A stretch of 64,000 nucleotides of DNA, from positions 37,454,712 to 37,518,711 of the forward strand of contig CM028335.1 in the NCBI GenBank assembly GCA_016647705.1. Direction: 5' to 3'. Below, one piece after another: positions 21,792-34,273 of this stretch. Numbering within the stretch: the stretch's first letter is position 1; each line of letters begins with the position of its first letter. The position numbers and the translations under genes are program-made. The notes under the pieces were generated by a model. That model did not search any database. It saw nothing but the letters and a program-made list of their open reading frames with translations, and had not been told where the DNA came from. Origin of the DNA: Eucommia ulmoides. Lineage: Eukaryota; Streptophyta; Magnoliopsida; Garryales; Eucommiaceae.

Positions 21792-23310
21792 TGTACGCGC
21801 GAGGATTCACAACCATCGTCCTCGCGGTAATTGACTACTCGCAAGTATACGAGGTCTAGTTTTAATATAATGGATCTTGTAAGATCGGATATCGTTCCAT
21901 TGGGACTGGCAAGTAATTCGGTTGAGTATTGCGATTTCAATAGTTTCATATTATCTCGACTAATCAAATTTTGTTTGTTTTCTATTTAATATACTAAGAT
22001 AAATGACAACTATGAAGTTAGTTCTAATTACACTAATTACTTAGATATTGATTTCTTTCACATAATGCATAATCGAAGTCATTAAGTTAGCTATAATGGT
22101 TTTCTATCTATTCCGACAATCTCTGTATCAATAACTCCTCTGCTACCTCTCCCGAGTGTAAGACGGGGGATTACACGACTTCGTGTCAACGAAGAAGTCC
22201 CTTCAACGCCTTTACGACCTTAGGTCGCGTGAGCTTTTAGCCAACATCATGGATTGCATATGTTCTAACGCCCTCCCGGGTCGTTAGAACGTCACATTGT
22301 ATTTACCCTAGTCTGAATCCAGGGTTACCTCTCCCAAGTGTCAAACCCCGTATTCTCGGTTTATCAATACAAACATAATATCAAGAATAATGGTAAACAC
22401 AATCAGATTTAGACAAACAACACATTAAAGTAACATTAATTCATTCAACTTAACAATTACATGATTTCAACTACACCTAAGTAACATTTAACTAATACTA
22501 TAAGATCTTAGCCATATACCATATAAAATAAGAGGGATTCAACATTCTTAGATATGAAAAAGTGATTACAAAGATAAAAACAAGAGAGAAACGATTAAAT
22601 CTGGAAGTGAAACGGTTCACTGTCGCTAATGATCGATCCGCAAGTGATCCTTCTTTGTCCGAATGATGAACCTCCTTCTTGATCTTCAAAATATAACTTA
22701 AGAGCTCTCTACTAGGGTTAGGGTTCTTCAACAATTGGTTTCAGACGTGGGAAAGGGGTATATATAGGCCTAGGGGTTCAAAAATATCTAAACAGATATT
22801 TTGGGCTGTTCTGCGAATTCCGCCTAAGCGGTTGAATCTTCGCTTAGGCGGAGTTTAAGTCGGTTAGAATTCTGCCTAGGTGATGGTTTCTTCGCCTAGG
22901 CGGAGGACTAACTTCTTGGGCCTCTTTCTTTTTAACGGAATTCCACCTAGGCAGATTTACAGCAGTACAACTCTTCCAGCAGTTCAGCACTTCCAGCGTT
23001 CTGATGGATTTCCGCCTAGGCGATGGAAACTTTGCCTAGGCGGATTTCAACTTTTCAGCATTTGCAACTTTCTGATGAATTTCCTCCTAGGCGGTGGATA
23101 CTTCGCCTAGGCGGAATTGCGCGGTTATTTGAAACCTCATTTTTTCATCTTTTTGGCAACCCTTTTCTCCATCAATTCGCTCGGTTTGCCGATTGTTTAC
23201 GTCCCTACTCCTGATTAATAAAAATAGCTAAAAAGATATTCAAACTTCAATAAAATACTAGAAAACTGGAAAATTCGGTTTAGAATTAGATAGGTATTTT
23301 ACACCTATCA
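21792..23310 (-). repeat. Complete 3' LTR of nested element
   Basis: A 1,519-bp LTR. The U3 side (about 22770-23310) holds an array of palindromic GCCTAGGC sites. A TATA box (minus CCTATATATACCCC, about 22754-22767) follows. The R-U5 side contains a short ORF (22498-22734) that I regard as fortuitous. Confidence 0.75.
22810..23120. repeat. Array of palindromic CCGCCTAGGCGG sites
   Basis: At least eight sites with the core CCTAGG, mostly in the forms CGCCTAGGCGG, CGCCTAGGCGA or TGCCTAGGCGG, spaced about 20-80 bp apart. They are arranged as mirrored pairs around GGAAACTT (for example GATGGAAACTTTGCC). The other LTR has a parallel array at 26490-26870 with point changes. Confidence 0.8.
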
Positions 23311-25000
23311 AATACCCCCAAACTTGGAATTTTGCTAGTCCTCGAGCAAAACACCATAATGCTAAATAACACTAACTACACTAATTAGCTATATTCTAAA
23401 CTACAAATAAGTAATCATTAACTAATAAGAAGTACACACCTGTGAGATTTAAGTTTAGTCAAAGAAACCATGCTATTCTTCCCTCAACAACCCGTAATCT
23501 GATCCAGTTAAGGAATAACACACACCACGTGGTGTTCCAGAATTTCAACACTCAATATCAGTTAAAATCATTTTAGATCCTATTGAAATATGTGTGTGTG
23601 AGAACTCGGATATATAACTAATCAAACACCGGATTGGATTATTCAATGTATAAGGTCATGACTTAAACTTGTTAAAACATTCAGGAAAGCCACATGCTTG
23701 ACTGGGCTCAACTATCCACTAATGTAGGTTCGGACATTAACCGAGATCAATAGGACTTCGTTTGGCTTTGGAGAACGGCCAAGGGTATCGTCGAAATAGA
23801 AACTCGTTATAATTTTAATGATACCTGATGTACAAACACTTGTTGCTAAATCTCTCTCATGACCCCCTTATCTTTGAAGATATTACCCTGAATAAGATTT
23901 AGTAAAGTTGTATTCACTTGTCACAACAACCGAAATTAAACACTATATTCACATAGGTTGTTTTTTTTTTTTTTTTTTTTTACACACCCCCAAACTTATT
24001 CAATTTTGTACAATTTTAGGGGCATGTTAATACAACTAAAGGATTGACAAGTGAATACTCTTATACTTAACCAAAAATTTTAAACTGAAACCCCGATTGC
24101 CCGCTTCAAGTTAACGTAATCTAATGCTACTTGTTTTCACTCAATTTTCACTTTTATTCCTAGCGACAATGGTTCTAAAAGATTTACTTGGTAAAGTATA
24201 GAAACAAGTTCAGAAGTGAAAATTTTTTATGGCTCTGACAGGAGAACGAGGGAATAACTTTTCAGGTTAGTTTCAAACGGTTCAAGCGATGAAAATGAAG
24301 GCCTATATCATGTCTCCGGAATTACCTTACCTATAATTTTGCCTCAAGCCTCCCCCAGTCTAGTTCGAGATTCCTCATTTCTGTCATGAACTTATTACTG
24401 AATAATCGGCGTCAAATCGTTCAACTAGTTATACAATGAGTTTATGCGATCGTGCGATTTAGGATCAAAACAATTTTCACCTAATCGACATACTAAGCAC
24501 ACAAAACACACGTGAATGGAATTACCCCTGACCTCAATATGCAATTTAAGGGGTAATTTTCATCATCGAGACATGGTTTGGACGAACTCAAAAGCTCATA
24601 CAATTATATTCATTAACAAATCTACTCTAATTCTACAAACTAACATTACTTATACTAATAATCCTTACACATGAATAGCTAAACATTACACATGCATAAC
24701 AAAAAGAATTTCAAAATTTACAAAAAAAATTTAACATTAATATCATTATAAACAACAATTTGTACACAAAAAGAATTTTGTCCCTTTTTACATAAATTTT
24801 TTTTCATCCTTCATATCCCCCCCCCCAAAAAAACAAAAACTACATGCTTGCATTGCATATCATATACCCCCAAACTTAAACGAGACAGTGTCCTCACTGC
24901 CTAAGCAGTGAACCCAATAGCAGAATAGACAAATAAGTATTGAAAACTGGGGCGGACACATACCTAGGAGGGAAGACATACAAGTCTAACCTCTTACCGT
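23311..25000. other. Non-coding 3' interior of nested element
   Basis: It starts with the polypurine tract (plus AATACCCCCAAACTTGGAAT), then 1.7 kb without a usable ORF. A 22-base T run lies at about 23960-23981, and the word CCCCCAAACTTA recurs near 23988 and 24868. Confidence 0.6.
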
Positions 25001-26102
25001 TCATTGTGGAGGAGATGGCGGTGGCGGCTCATCAGTCTCAGAAGGCGGCACGGGCGTATAACGCGCTATGTCGATTCCGAGATGTTTGAATATAACTCTT
25101 TGGTTTTGATCTTGTTGCCAGATGTAGGAATTCATGTAGTTTTCCATCTGAGCAAAATTAGCTTGAAGTTGGCTCATATCGGACTGGAGACTACGGACAT
25201 CTCGTGAAATTTGGATGAGTTGGCCGTGGCTGGTTGTAGGCGTCGGTAGCTCCGAAGGGCCGGCTTCTTCCTCTTCCTGACCCTCTTCTCCTTCACTTGG
25301 TCCGCCTTTCCATACCCTGTTAATCATTGCAAGATCAAGTGGCTTTATAGGTGGAAAGGGGCTTATGGATGTGATACGAACTCCGGCTCGTTGAAAGAGC
25401 GCGGTGAGGAAGGAGGGAAAAGGAAGGCCACCCTTCTTCGTCCTGGAAGTATGAATTATTGAAGAATAAATTGCCAATCGACATTGACAGGCGTCCCTCT
25501 ATCAATGCCGTAGAGCATAAATGCTCGTTCCTTTGAAACATCGGACACATGGGTGGTAGGGAGCAGATTGGCGCAGATAAATGAATGCCAAATCTTTGGG
25601 ATCGGTTTCAAAAACCAAGACTTGAAGATTGCCTGACCCTACCATGTGTTCGTCACTGGGCATTTCCCGTTGTCAGGGTTTGAATCATCGCACTCATAGT
25701 CGGTGTGGCGGCATCGGATAAATCTCTGGAGGCGTCCGGCCCTGTCAATCTCAGCAACTCATTGAAATGGTCTGCACTGAACAGAACGGGAATGTTCCGA
25801 ACCGTTGTCTGAAATCCCAGGACCTCCGTAATGTTCGCATAGAATTCTCGTACAAGGGCCAACTCTCCTTGTGGGGGTGGAGCACAGAACTGTTCCCATC
25901 GTCTTTGTAGAATAACAGTCCTGATTTCTTCTAGAAGTTCATTCAAAGGTCTGAACCCCCTCTGGAGAATTCCAGGATGCTTACTTTCATGCTCTTTGTA
26001 ACGGTCCTCAGCCTGCTTTGAGATAAATTTGAGGGAGTTGTAATTCGAAGCAGGCGGAGGTTCGTCTGTTCGTGGTTACTTGGTTGCGCGGCACTTTGCC
26101 AT
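25001..26102 (-). pseudogene. gag-like gene with plant-transposon (PF20167-type) domain
   Basis: From the ATG at 26102 the frame runs to 25653 with one in-frame TAA eight codons in (MAKCRATK-stop). It then continues in other frames to a stop at 25001, so there are at least two frameshifts and further stops. Recognisable pieces: NELLEEIRTVILQRRWEQFC and LVREFYANITEVLGF (25850-25946), FICANLLPTTHVSDVSKERA in another frame (about 25495-25580), then GGLPFPSFLTALFQRAGV (about 25385-25440) and a coiled-coil-like tail (LQSDMSQLQANFAQMENYM). This is the layout of the 'putative plant transposon protein' family found in gag-only gypsy-related elements. Its likely role was as a particle or RNA-binding protein. 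It is non-functional now. Confidence 0.6.
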
Positions 26103-26389
26103 TTTCCCTGTAAATCAAAATCACAACACCAACCACAATAATAACAATAGAACACACAATTCAAACCCTTTTCAGCGAACACACAATGCCCTATTTTATC
26201 AAACATATGCCAACCAAAGCCAAACAATACAAATTTCACAAGATATCCCACCAACCATAACCAAATCACATTTTGTCGCAATGTAGCGTAAAATAAATGA
26301 TTCACATTGTATATCAACACAAAACCATGATAGGGTTTACTATTAATCATTCCTCAATCCCAAATAGTATGAAAACCGCAACTTAGGGT

Positions 26390-27067
26390 TTAAAGGGGTT
26401 TAGGGTTCTAACCAAATCCAATGATTTTTGAAATATAGGGGTTTAAAAATATCTAAACAGATATTTTGGGCTGTTCTGCGAATTCTGCCTAAGCGGCAGA
26501 ATCTTCGTCTAGGTGGAGTTTCAGTCGGTTAGAATTCCGCGTTGGCGATGCTTTCTTCGCCTAGGCGGAGGACTAACTTCTTGGGCCCCTTTCTTTTTGA
26601 CGGAATTTCGCCTAAGCGGTAGCTACTTTGCCTATGCGGATTTACAGCAGTACAACTCTTCCAGCAGTTTAGCACTTCCAGCGTTCTGATGGATGTCCAC
26701 CTAGGCGGTGGAAACTTCGCCTAGGCGGATTTCAATACTTCAGCCCTTGCAACCTTCTAATGGATTTTCGCCTAGGCGGTGGAAACTTAGCCTAAGCGGA
26801 TTTCAACTTTTCAGCATTTGCAACTTTCTGATGAATTTCTGCCTAGGCGGTGGATACTTTGCCTAGGCGGAATTGCGTTGTTCTTTCAAACCTTTTTTTT
26901 TTCCATCTTTTTGGCTACTATTTTCTCCACCAATTCGCTCGGTTTGCCGATTGTTTACGTCCCTACTCCTGACTAATAAAAACAACTAAAAAGATATTCA
27001 AATTTCAATAAAATACTCGAAACTGGCAAATTCAGTTTAGAATTAGATAGGTATTTTACACCTATCA
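26390..27067 (-). repeat. Truncated 5' LTR of nested element
   Basis: It matches the 22770-23310 part of the other LTR, including the GCCTAGGC array, and then diverges just past the TATA position. R, U5 and the primer binding site are missing, so this copy could not start a normal replication cycle. Confidence 0.7.
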
Positions 27068-27072
27068 CATTG

Positions 27073-27401
27073 TATATGTATATATGTATACCTCATATGG
27101 CTTATTTTGATTTCCTTCCTTAGGAAGGAAATCATATGATCCATATATTTATTTATTTATTTATCTAATTATACAAAGACCCTTCTTAAAATAAAGAAAA
27201 TATTAATTATATCCCAAAACTCTTAAAAGTATATTTTAAATACACAATAGTCCCAAAATAATTAAAAGTTAATTTAAAATTAGCATGTAACTCCAAAAAA
27301 TTATCAAATATTACTTATACCATAAATTTATAAATCAATCCAGAAATATTAAACTTATATAAAACAATATTTTCAAAATATAAATTTCTCTGGATATTAC
27401 A
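27073..27401 (-). repeat. Left LTR (3' LTR), portion right of the nested insertion
   Basis: This portion continues the LTR that is interrupted at 21791. It runs TATGTATATATGTATACC to GGATATTACA and is followed by the polypurine tract. The uninterrupted sister copy is at about 31372-31708. Confidence 0.65.
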
Positions 27402-28309
27402 ATCTACCCCCCTTAAATAAATTTCGTCTGCGAAATTTCATTCAAAATAATAATACTTAAGAATCGCATCGTACTAGTCACTCTCAGTTAACCAATAATA
27501 ACCGAAAGTCACCACTACGCTCCAGTTGTGCTATTCAGATAAAAATATCAATAAATAACAATATATCTTTAAAACATCACGGTATTCTCACTAGATTGGG
27601 TCTATCTCAATTCTAACAAGTCTAGGACCTTAATAATTTTTTCATTTGGCATGACTTTTGAAGTCTACTGTCATATCCCATAACCATTATTTATCAATTT
27701 TATCCCACCTTTAAGCCAACATGTTCGCAACTAGTATCATAATTAGTGGATAGCCCAATTCCTTGTGGACTGTCCCGTGAGACTAATAATAATCATTTCC
27801 AATATTTATTTTAAAATTCCAATAATCTTGTAAATTTCTTCATAAATATCAAACAATTCAAATTTTAAATAATAAATTTTTTGTAATACGTCTGAAAACA
27901 CATAAATATTTTTCAACTACATAAATATGTCCCAAAATATATAAATACTTCTAAACCACATAAATACGTCTCGAAACACATAAATATATTCTAAACCTCA
28001 TAAATATATCTGGAAACAGGTAAATATGTCACAAACACATAAATATGCTTCAACCACATAAATAAGTCTCAAAATACATAAATATGTCTTATTCACATAA
28101 TTAGGTCTCAAACATAGAAATATGTTTCAAACACGTAAATGATATATTGTCTCAAATGCCCAATACTCATATAACATGGTGAGTTCAATACTCAAGCAAA
28201 ACATGTATATAAAAATACTACGTAAAGTCTGCCAAAAGTCTCAGCAATTTCCCACACTCTGACTCTTTTTATTCCTAGTAGTGGACCAATATCTATCAAG
28301 ATATTTTGT

Positions 28310-29640
28310 CGGTGTACTGTATTCGTAATATAAAAGCATTTTATGGATCAAGTGTTTTTTTTTTTTTTTCAAAATTCACTTTCTAATAAAATATGACCAC
28401 ACTAGGTAGTATCCAAATCCCAACAAAATATTATCAAAATAAAATATTCGAATTTAAATTAACTGGTCAACTCACTTGTATATAATAAAATATTATACTT
28501 CCTTACTAGCTATATGATCGTTTACCTCACGTTCGGGAGTTATAACGATATCGTAACCTATCCATTTGTACAATCTAAGGTTACAATCAATGTCAAGGTC
28601 ATTTAATATCTCCAATGATAGGAGCCAACACGTGGTATAAACCATCATACCATGATGATAATCATCATCGTCAACAACAACAGATATCAACTATCCTACA
28701 GGACTTGCCTTCCTGTCAGGTCACAACATAATGTCCTACAAGACATGTCCTCCTGTAAGGATCAACCACATCTCATAGGACATTCCCTCATGGCGAAACG
28801 ACTATGGCATAGTCGGATAATAAAAATCATTTTCCGCATTTAAAAATTTACTTGATCCGCATCACGTTATAAAATAATCTATTTTAATAAACCTTTTCTT
28901 TTCACATTTTAGTACGAAAATATAATTTGAAAATTTACATAGAATACAGTACCCTTACTTTATCATTATACTTATCTTCATAATATAAAAATAATTTATG
29001 GATCAAATATATTTATCAAATACTACTTTTCAAAATATAATATAAATATAACTACATACTGAGACGAAATAAAATTCCACATCTACCATCACCATAAAAT
29101 TATGTATTTAATTTAACCACTCAGATTATTTTGATATATAATAAAATACCACACACATATTTCTCTACTAGCCATATGATCATTTTACCTCATGATCGGG
29201 AGTTACAATGGTACCGTAACGTATACAATTGTGCAATCTAAGGTTGTTATCTGTGCTAGGGTAATTCAATATCTCCAATGGAAAGAGACAACATGATGGT
29301 ATAAAATACCATATCAACAACATATCTAACTACCTGCAGGACTTGCCCTCCTATCAAGTCTCAACATATCAATAACATAGTCAACCACCTGTAGGACTTG
29401 CCCTCTTGTCAGGTCACAACAACAACATCCTACAAGACATGCCCTCCGGTAAGGACCAACCATATCTTGCAGGATATGCCCTCCTAACGAGGTCCTCCTC
29501 TCAAGTCACAACAATAATATCCTACAGGACATGCCCTCCTGTAAGGACCAACCATATCTCGCAGTATATGCCTTCCTGATGAGATGACTATGACATAGCA
29601 AGATAATAAAAATCAATCTCTACACTTAAAAATTTACTTG
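28310..29640. repeat. Two tandem copies of a 600-650-bp LTR-like block
   Basis: Blocks at about 28310-28860 and 28975-29640 share TTATGGATCAA, CTAGC(C)ATATGATC, the GGGAGTTA(T/C)AA(C/T)G(A/G)TA(T/C)CGTAAC motif and short CCTACAGGACTTGCCCTCCT-type tandem repeats. The same motif and a similar short tandem array occur in the solo LTR (45550-45800) and, inverted, in the chromovirus LTRs, so these are probably LTR pieces inside the element. Confidence 0.6.
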
Positions 29641-30340
29641 GTCCATTAATCATCATAAAATTGTCCATTTTCATCAACGTTTTTTTTCTTCAATTTAATA
29701 CAAAAAATATAATTTGATTATTTATATAGAAGACAGTAAACATATTTTTAATTGATTATTTCAATTCAACAACATATCCTATGGTCCACGACTAATACGA
29801 CACTAACCCAGCCTCACTTTACTTACTATAGGTAAGTTGTATTAATCGAAAGCTGCCTAAGATATTAATATGTTCAAATTGAAACTATAGGGACCAAAGT
29901 GAAATAATGGTAACGACACATGGGTGCAAAGTGTCAAAAGAAACAAGCATAGCAAAATTTCACAACTTTTTGAAACAACCCTCAGGGGCATATTATCAAT
30001 TGATTGGTACCACCCCTATTATCCATCAGTTTCAGTCACTAGTTACTAGTATATCCCATGATTATTTACTTCTCTACCCTATAACATTGATATGTTGTAG
30101 GCCCTATTATACAGTGGCCTATAATGATATATTTAAGAATTTCCTCAAGGGTACACCATTCTGTTCACGTGGATTTCAATAATTCCCACCAGTTGATATT
30201 ACCAATTGCTAGTATTGATTATTATCTACTGTCGAACATAAACTGTTGAAGAAAAAAAAATTATACTAAAATTATTTTTAATAATATATGATTTATTATA
30301 AGTAATGGATATCATAACTCAAGCCTAGAGTAGTCGTAAA

Positions 30341-30355
30341 CCCGCTCTAATACCA
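30341..30355 (-). other. Primer binding site, initiator Met-tRNA type
   Basis: The minus strand reads TGGTATTAGAGCGGG, one mismatch from the common plant TGGTATCAGAGC primer site, 3 bases inside the LTR end. Confidence 0.65.
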
Positions 30356-30358
30356 CTC

Positions 30359-31708
30359 TATAACGACTCGATTTTCCAAGGCCGCCAATTGATTTCTTAT
30401 AGAGAATTCTACCACAAATATTACACCATTTACAAATAAATTAGTATTACCCCATTACACATAATAATTCGATCATCGTTTTACAAAATGAATGCCAACG
30501 ATCGGCGTGAATTGTTTGATCATTAAATAATAATTACTAAACAAATGCATTTAAATTGAGACGTATGCATTTAAAACAAATGCATTTAGATAATAATTAT
30601 TGATCATTTGGAATTCAATGGAATAATTCATTACGTGTAATGCATCATTTGGAATAATCTGTAATGCATTTGGAATTATTAACTAGTTTATTAATGCACC
30701 AAATCATAATTATTGATCATTTTATGAAGGCAACAAAATAATTCTAAAATCAAATATTTTATTGGATAAAATCTAACAAAAACAATTTTCGCGATAATTA
30801 TGATTATTGATTTATCGAGTCAATTTTATAATGGTAAATAATAAATACATTTAATACAAATTTAAATAGAAATTCAAATAAAATTCCCTGTCGGCGTTTC
30901 ACTCTCACCGGCCCTGCAATCAAAACTGTGGGGTTGTAAGCTGACGCTCAGTAAAATTTTAATCTCTCTAATACGTACATTTAATCAAGTTCCAAATAAA
31001 CACATAAACGTATATTTCACATAATTTTTACATAATGCGTACTCATATATATTTCATAAAATAATAATTATAACAGTAAATAATATAGACCACACAATAT
31101 CAGAAGAGATTAAATATATATATTAAAGGAGTAAAAATTTTACCTCAAATTTGAAATCGGAATCCGAACCAAACATTTCTTTCATTCAAAACTTTTTAAA
31201 TTCTTATCATGTAACTTTACTTAATAATATGAATATGAATACCTCACTTAATAATATATCATGTAATAAGAGTTCCTCCACCTCCCTATTTCGTTTCGGC
31301 AACTTATATATAGAATTAATAAATATTATTATTATTATTAAAAACACACACACATGTGACTTCTCCTAGAATTATATATGTATATATGTATACATCATAT
31401 GGCTCATTTTGATTTCTTTCCTTAGGAAGAAAATCATATGAGCCACATGTTTATTTATTTATTTATCTAATTACACAAATATCATTCCTAAAATAAAAAA
31501 AATATCTATAAATTATATCCCAAAACTTTTAAAAGTATATTTTAAATCCACAGTAGCCCCAAAATAATTAAAAATAAATTTAAAATTAAAATTTAACTCT
31601 AAAAAATTATCAAATATTACTTATACCATAAATTTATAAATCAAATCCTAAAATATTAAACTTATATAAAGCAATGTTTTCAAAATATAAATTTCTCAGG
31701 GTATTACA
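30359..31708 (-). repeat. Right LTR (5' LTR) of the minus-strand element
   Basis: About 1,350 bp between the primer binding site and TGTAATACCC at 31708. The terminal 440 bp match the left copy, including the ATTATTATTATTA-CACACA tract and TATGTATATATGTATAC. It ends GTTATA instead of the usual CA, probably by mutation. Confidence 0.55.
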
Positions 31709-32048
31709 ATTTGCTTGATTTGGTTTTATGTTCTTTTGCAAAACCTCTCATCAAATCCACCACAAAACATGTATGATCGAGCTTTAATTTTATCTGCAAT
31801 TTTAATTTAAGAAATTGAGAATTTCATTTCCTTTTTCCAGCAATTCTTTCGTTGAAATTTAGATAGATCTCACTGATCTTTTTTTTTTTTTTTTTACTTT
31901 TTTTTTTTCGAAGTTCTCCTTAAATTCAACACAAAGCAGGAATTGATCTTTGATTTTGTATACCATTTTCATATCAAAGGGTAATTTTTAATTTTTTTTT
32001 TCCAGCTATTTCTGATTGAGTCTTATATATCGTTATGCACTTGATTTT

Positions 32049-32051
<3 letters not shown>

Positions 32052-32109
<58 letters not shown>
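32052..32109. repeat. (TA)n microsatellite
   Basis: About 29 uninterrupted TA units in an intron-like T-rich stretch. Confidence 0.95.
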
Positions 32110-32110
<1 letters not shown>

Positions 32111-32778
32111 CTTAAATTCTCCTCAAATTTGGTTCATTCTTTATTTTTATTGCATAAGAAATGATTAAATTCTATTTGTTTTATTTTTAATTTAGCAGAA
32201 GCAGGATTAGTCTTGGTTCCTCAGTAATTTTTTAGTATCGTTTTCTATTTAATATTTTTTTATTTGTTTTATTTTTAGATTACTTATTTAAAGGTTTGAG
32301 TATATTTTATGACTAAAAGAACTAATTTCCTGAGGTATAGAACTCATTCTATTTATGAGCATGTGATCAACGATTTATTATAGAAAAGGTTCATATTTTC
32401 TAATTTATATGGGCTTTAAAATCTTTTATCTCTACCTCTTTAATTTGCTAAATTTTAGTTTATTATGTGTGTGTTCATCTGACCTGAAACATTCATTTCA
32501 TGATGTTGTCACTTGATTTTTAAAATCATATTTCAAAATGATAGTTAACATGTATATGCTCACTCATTTGAAATATGATTGACTTTATTCTTATTTCTAA
32601 TTGGAAAACAATAAGGATGATTGTGAAAGACGAAATGTTAGTTTAATTAGAAAACTGTGTTTGTATTGATATGATTTGAATTGATTAAATCCTTGCTAAT
32701 TCAAAAAGAAAAATGTTAGTTTAAAATAATACCAACATATTAAAAAATTGTTTAGAAACATTATTTTTTTATGTAGAT

Positions 32779-32826
32779 CTATTTATGGGAGAAGATTATT
32801 GATCCCAACAAGCCTAAGAGGCCTGT
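32779..32826 (+). pseudogene. Possible HMG-box (HMGB) exon fragment
   Basis: After a plausible acceptor (TTTTTTTATGTAG, ending near 32777) one frame reads EKIIDPNKPKRPVSL-stop. DPNKPKRP is the signature at the start of the HMG box in plant HMGB proteins, and the long T-rich sequence before it would suit an HMGB intron. The match covers only about 8-10 residues before it breaks, so chance cannot be excluded. Confidence 0.3.
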
Positions 32827-34273
32827 ATCTTTATAGCTACTCTTTAAGTTAGTTTTTTGTTCTACAAAAACTCTCATTAAATTATGTTAATGTGATATTA
32901 GGTTGTGTTTGGTTAGTGTTTTTTTTTTCTTTTTTCTAATGATCCTGAAAAAGAAAAACAAGAACAAAATCATATGGTTATGTTCTGTTACAAGATTTTT
33001 AGAATAAAATTGATTAGGACAAAAGTAGTCCTTATCAAAAAAAATTTAAAAACAAAATTTGATCCCTTAGTTTTTTTATTGTTTCTAATTTATGTAATAT
33101 TTAATATTAAATTCTCAAATGGACAGCGCCCCATAGACACAACGATTATCAGTTGGTCGAGCTATCATCACTTCCCGCCTACTCATCGGCTGTAACTTTC
33201 TATACAGGAAGTGAGTAAATTTGAACTCAGATGTTAAGTTATTAGGTGGGGTTTATTTATTGTTTTCTTATCAATTTTAGTTTATTGTTGTTTGCTTCTC
33301 AACTGCTGTTTATTTTCCCAAAACACAGGCTATATTTTGAATTTCCAAAATCCCGGTAACGTAGCACACTATTTAACCCCATGCTTGGTGGTGACTCCGT
33401 TTTTATCGTAAAATCCCGGTCTAAGAAGTTTTTTAAAACTGACGCCCAGAAAATCCCCTAAAAAACCATTTTAAAAAATGAATGGATTTGGACAAATTAG
33501 AGAGAAAGGGATGAAACTTGTTTTCATTCTCTTCCCGATTCTCTACTTCTTTCGCTATTGAAATCTAGGGTGCGTCAACTGACCACTTTGCTGGGGACTT
33601 CATAAGAGAGTCAAGCCTAGTTGAAATATAAATCCATATTCACTATTTAATAACATCCAAGCATTACGTGTTTGATTTCAAATATAAACAATTCTCTACC
33701 AAAAATATAGCAATAACAACAATAACAGTAACAATAACAATAATAACAACAAAACAATACTAAGTATATCATTTCATGTGTATATATCAGCATGCATACA
33801 TATTTACTGTCTTTATTTACTATATTTACATTTATTGTCTTTAAATAATGCAATTAAATATTGTTTTTACATTTCTGCATTTACATTATTGTATGCTCTC
33901 TCCAACGCACGAGCACTCATGTAAGACCCCAATTTCGCACGTACGCCATTTTAATTTTATTTTAAACCATTTAGAAAATTGTGGGATAAAATTGTGTTAG
34001 TTAAAATCCAAATTAAAAGTTATTGGGTCAAATTGTAAATTTAGAAACATTTATTCTAAACTTGCGATTTAAATTGTCACTCAATTTATACAAATTTAAA
34101 TGTTAGGGGTGAAATTACAAATTAAGAAAATCCTAAAGGGTGGATTGGACTAAAAAGAAGATTTAAAGAAATTAGGGAGAAAAAAGAATAATTAAAACAA
34201 AAATATTATATATATATATATATATATGCATGTGTGCATGTGTGTGCCGTGAGAACGCCGGAGACAGAAAGAG

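Larger units (their letters stand above)
21792..27067 (-). mobile_element. Nested non-autonomous LTR element with gag-like gene (TSD CATTG)
   Basis: Seen: 5-bp direct duplications CATTG at 21787-21791 and 27068-27072. The element runs plus TGTACGCG...CCTATCA, i.e. TGATAGG...CGTACA on the minus strand. The left LTR (21792-23310) is complete. The right LTR keeps only its U3-like part (about 26390-27067). A polypurine tract (minus AAGTTTGGGGGTATT) flanks the left LTR, giving minus orientation. The only coding sequence is a decayed gag-like gene (26102-25001), with no protease, reverse transcriptase or integrase. It would have depended on enzymes from another element. The empty target can be read from the sister LTR near 31360-31395. 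Confidence 0.8.
21655..31708 (-). mobile_element. Non-autonomous LTR element, minus strand, split by a nested element
   Basis: Direct repeats of about 460 bp occur at 21655-21791 plus 27073-27401 and at about 31265-31708. On the minus strand both start TGTAATA(T/C)CC. The left copy is preceded by a polypurine tract (GGGGGGTAGAT, 27402-27412). A primer binding site TGGTATTAGAGCGGG (minus, 30355-30341) marks the inner edge of the right LTR. The interior (27413-30340) has no gag or pol. It contains the GAAATTTCGCAGACGAAATT end typical of chromovirus 3' interiors, plus duplicated LTR-like blocks. The left LTR lacks its outer part, where the 20630-21654 remnant begins. Confidence 0.6.
31709..33914. 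other. Non-coding stretch with intron-like sequence and (TA)n
   Basis: T-rich sequence like a plant intron, with a long (TA)n tract at 32052-32109. Apart from the HMG-box-like exon fragment near 32779-32826 I see no coding sequence. From 33330 to 33610 there is sequence of the kind found in old LTR retrotransposons (GGTGGTGACTCCG, CACTTTGCTGGGGACTT). Confidence 0.4.

Noticed and set aside
22810..23120. CRISPR-like array (regularly recurring palindromic GCCTAGGC)
   Set aside because: Spacing is irregular, the 'spacers' are themselves near-identical, there are no cas genes, and the array lies inside an LTR of a plant element.
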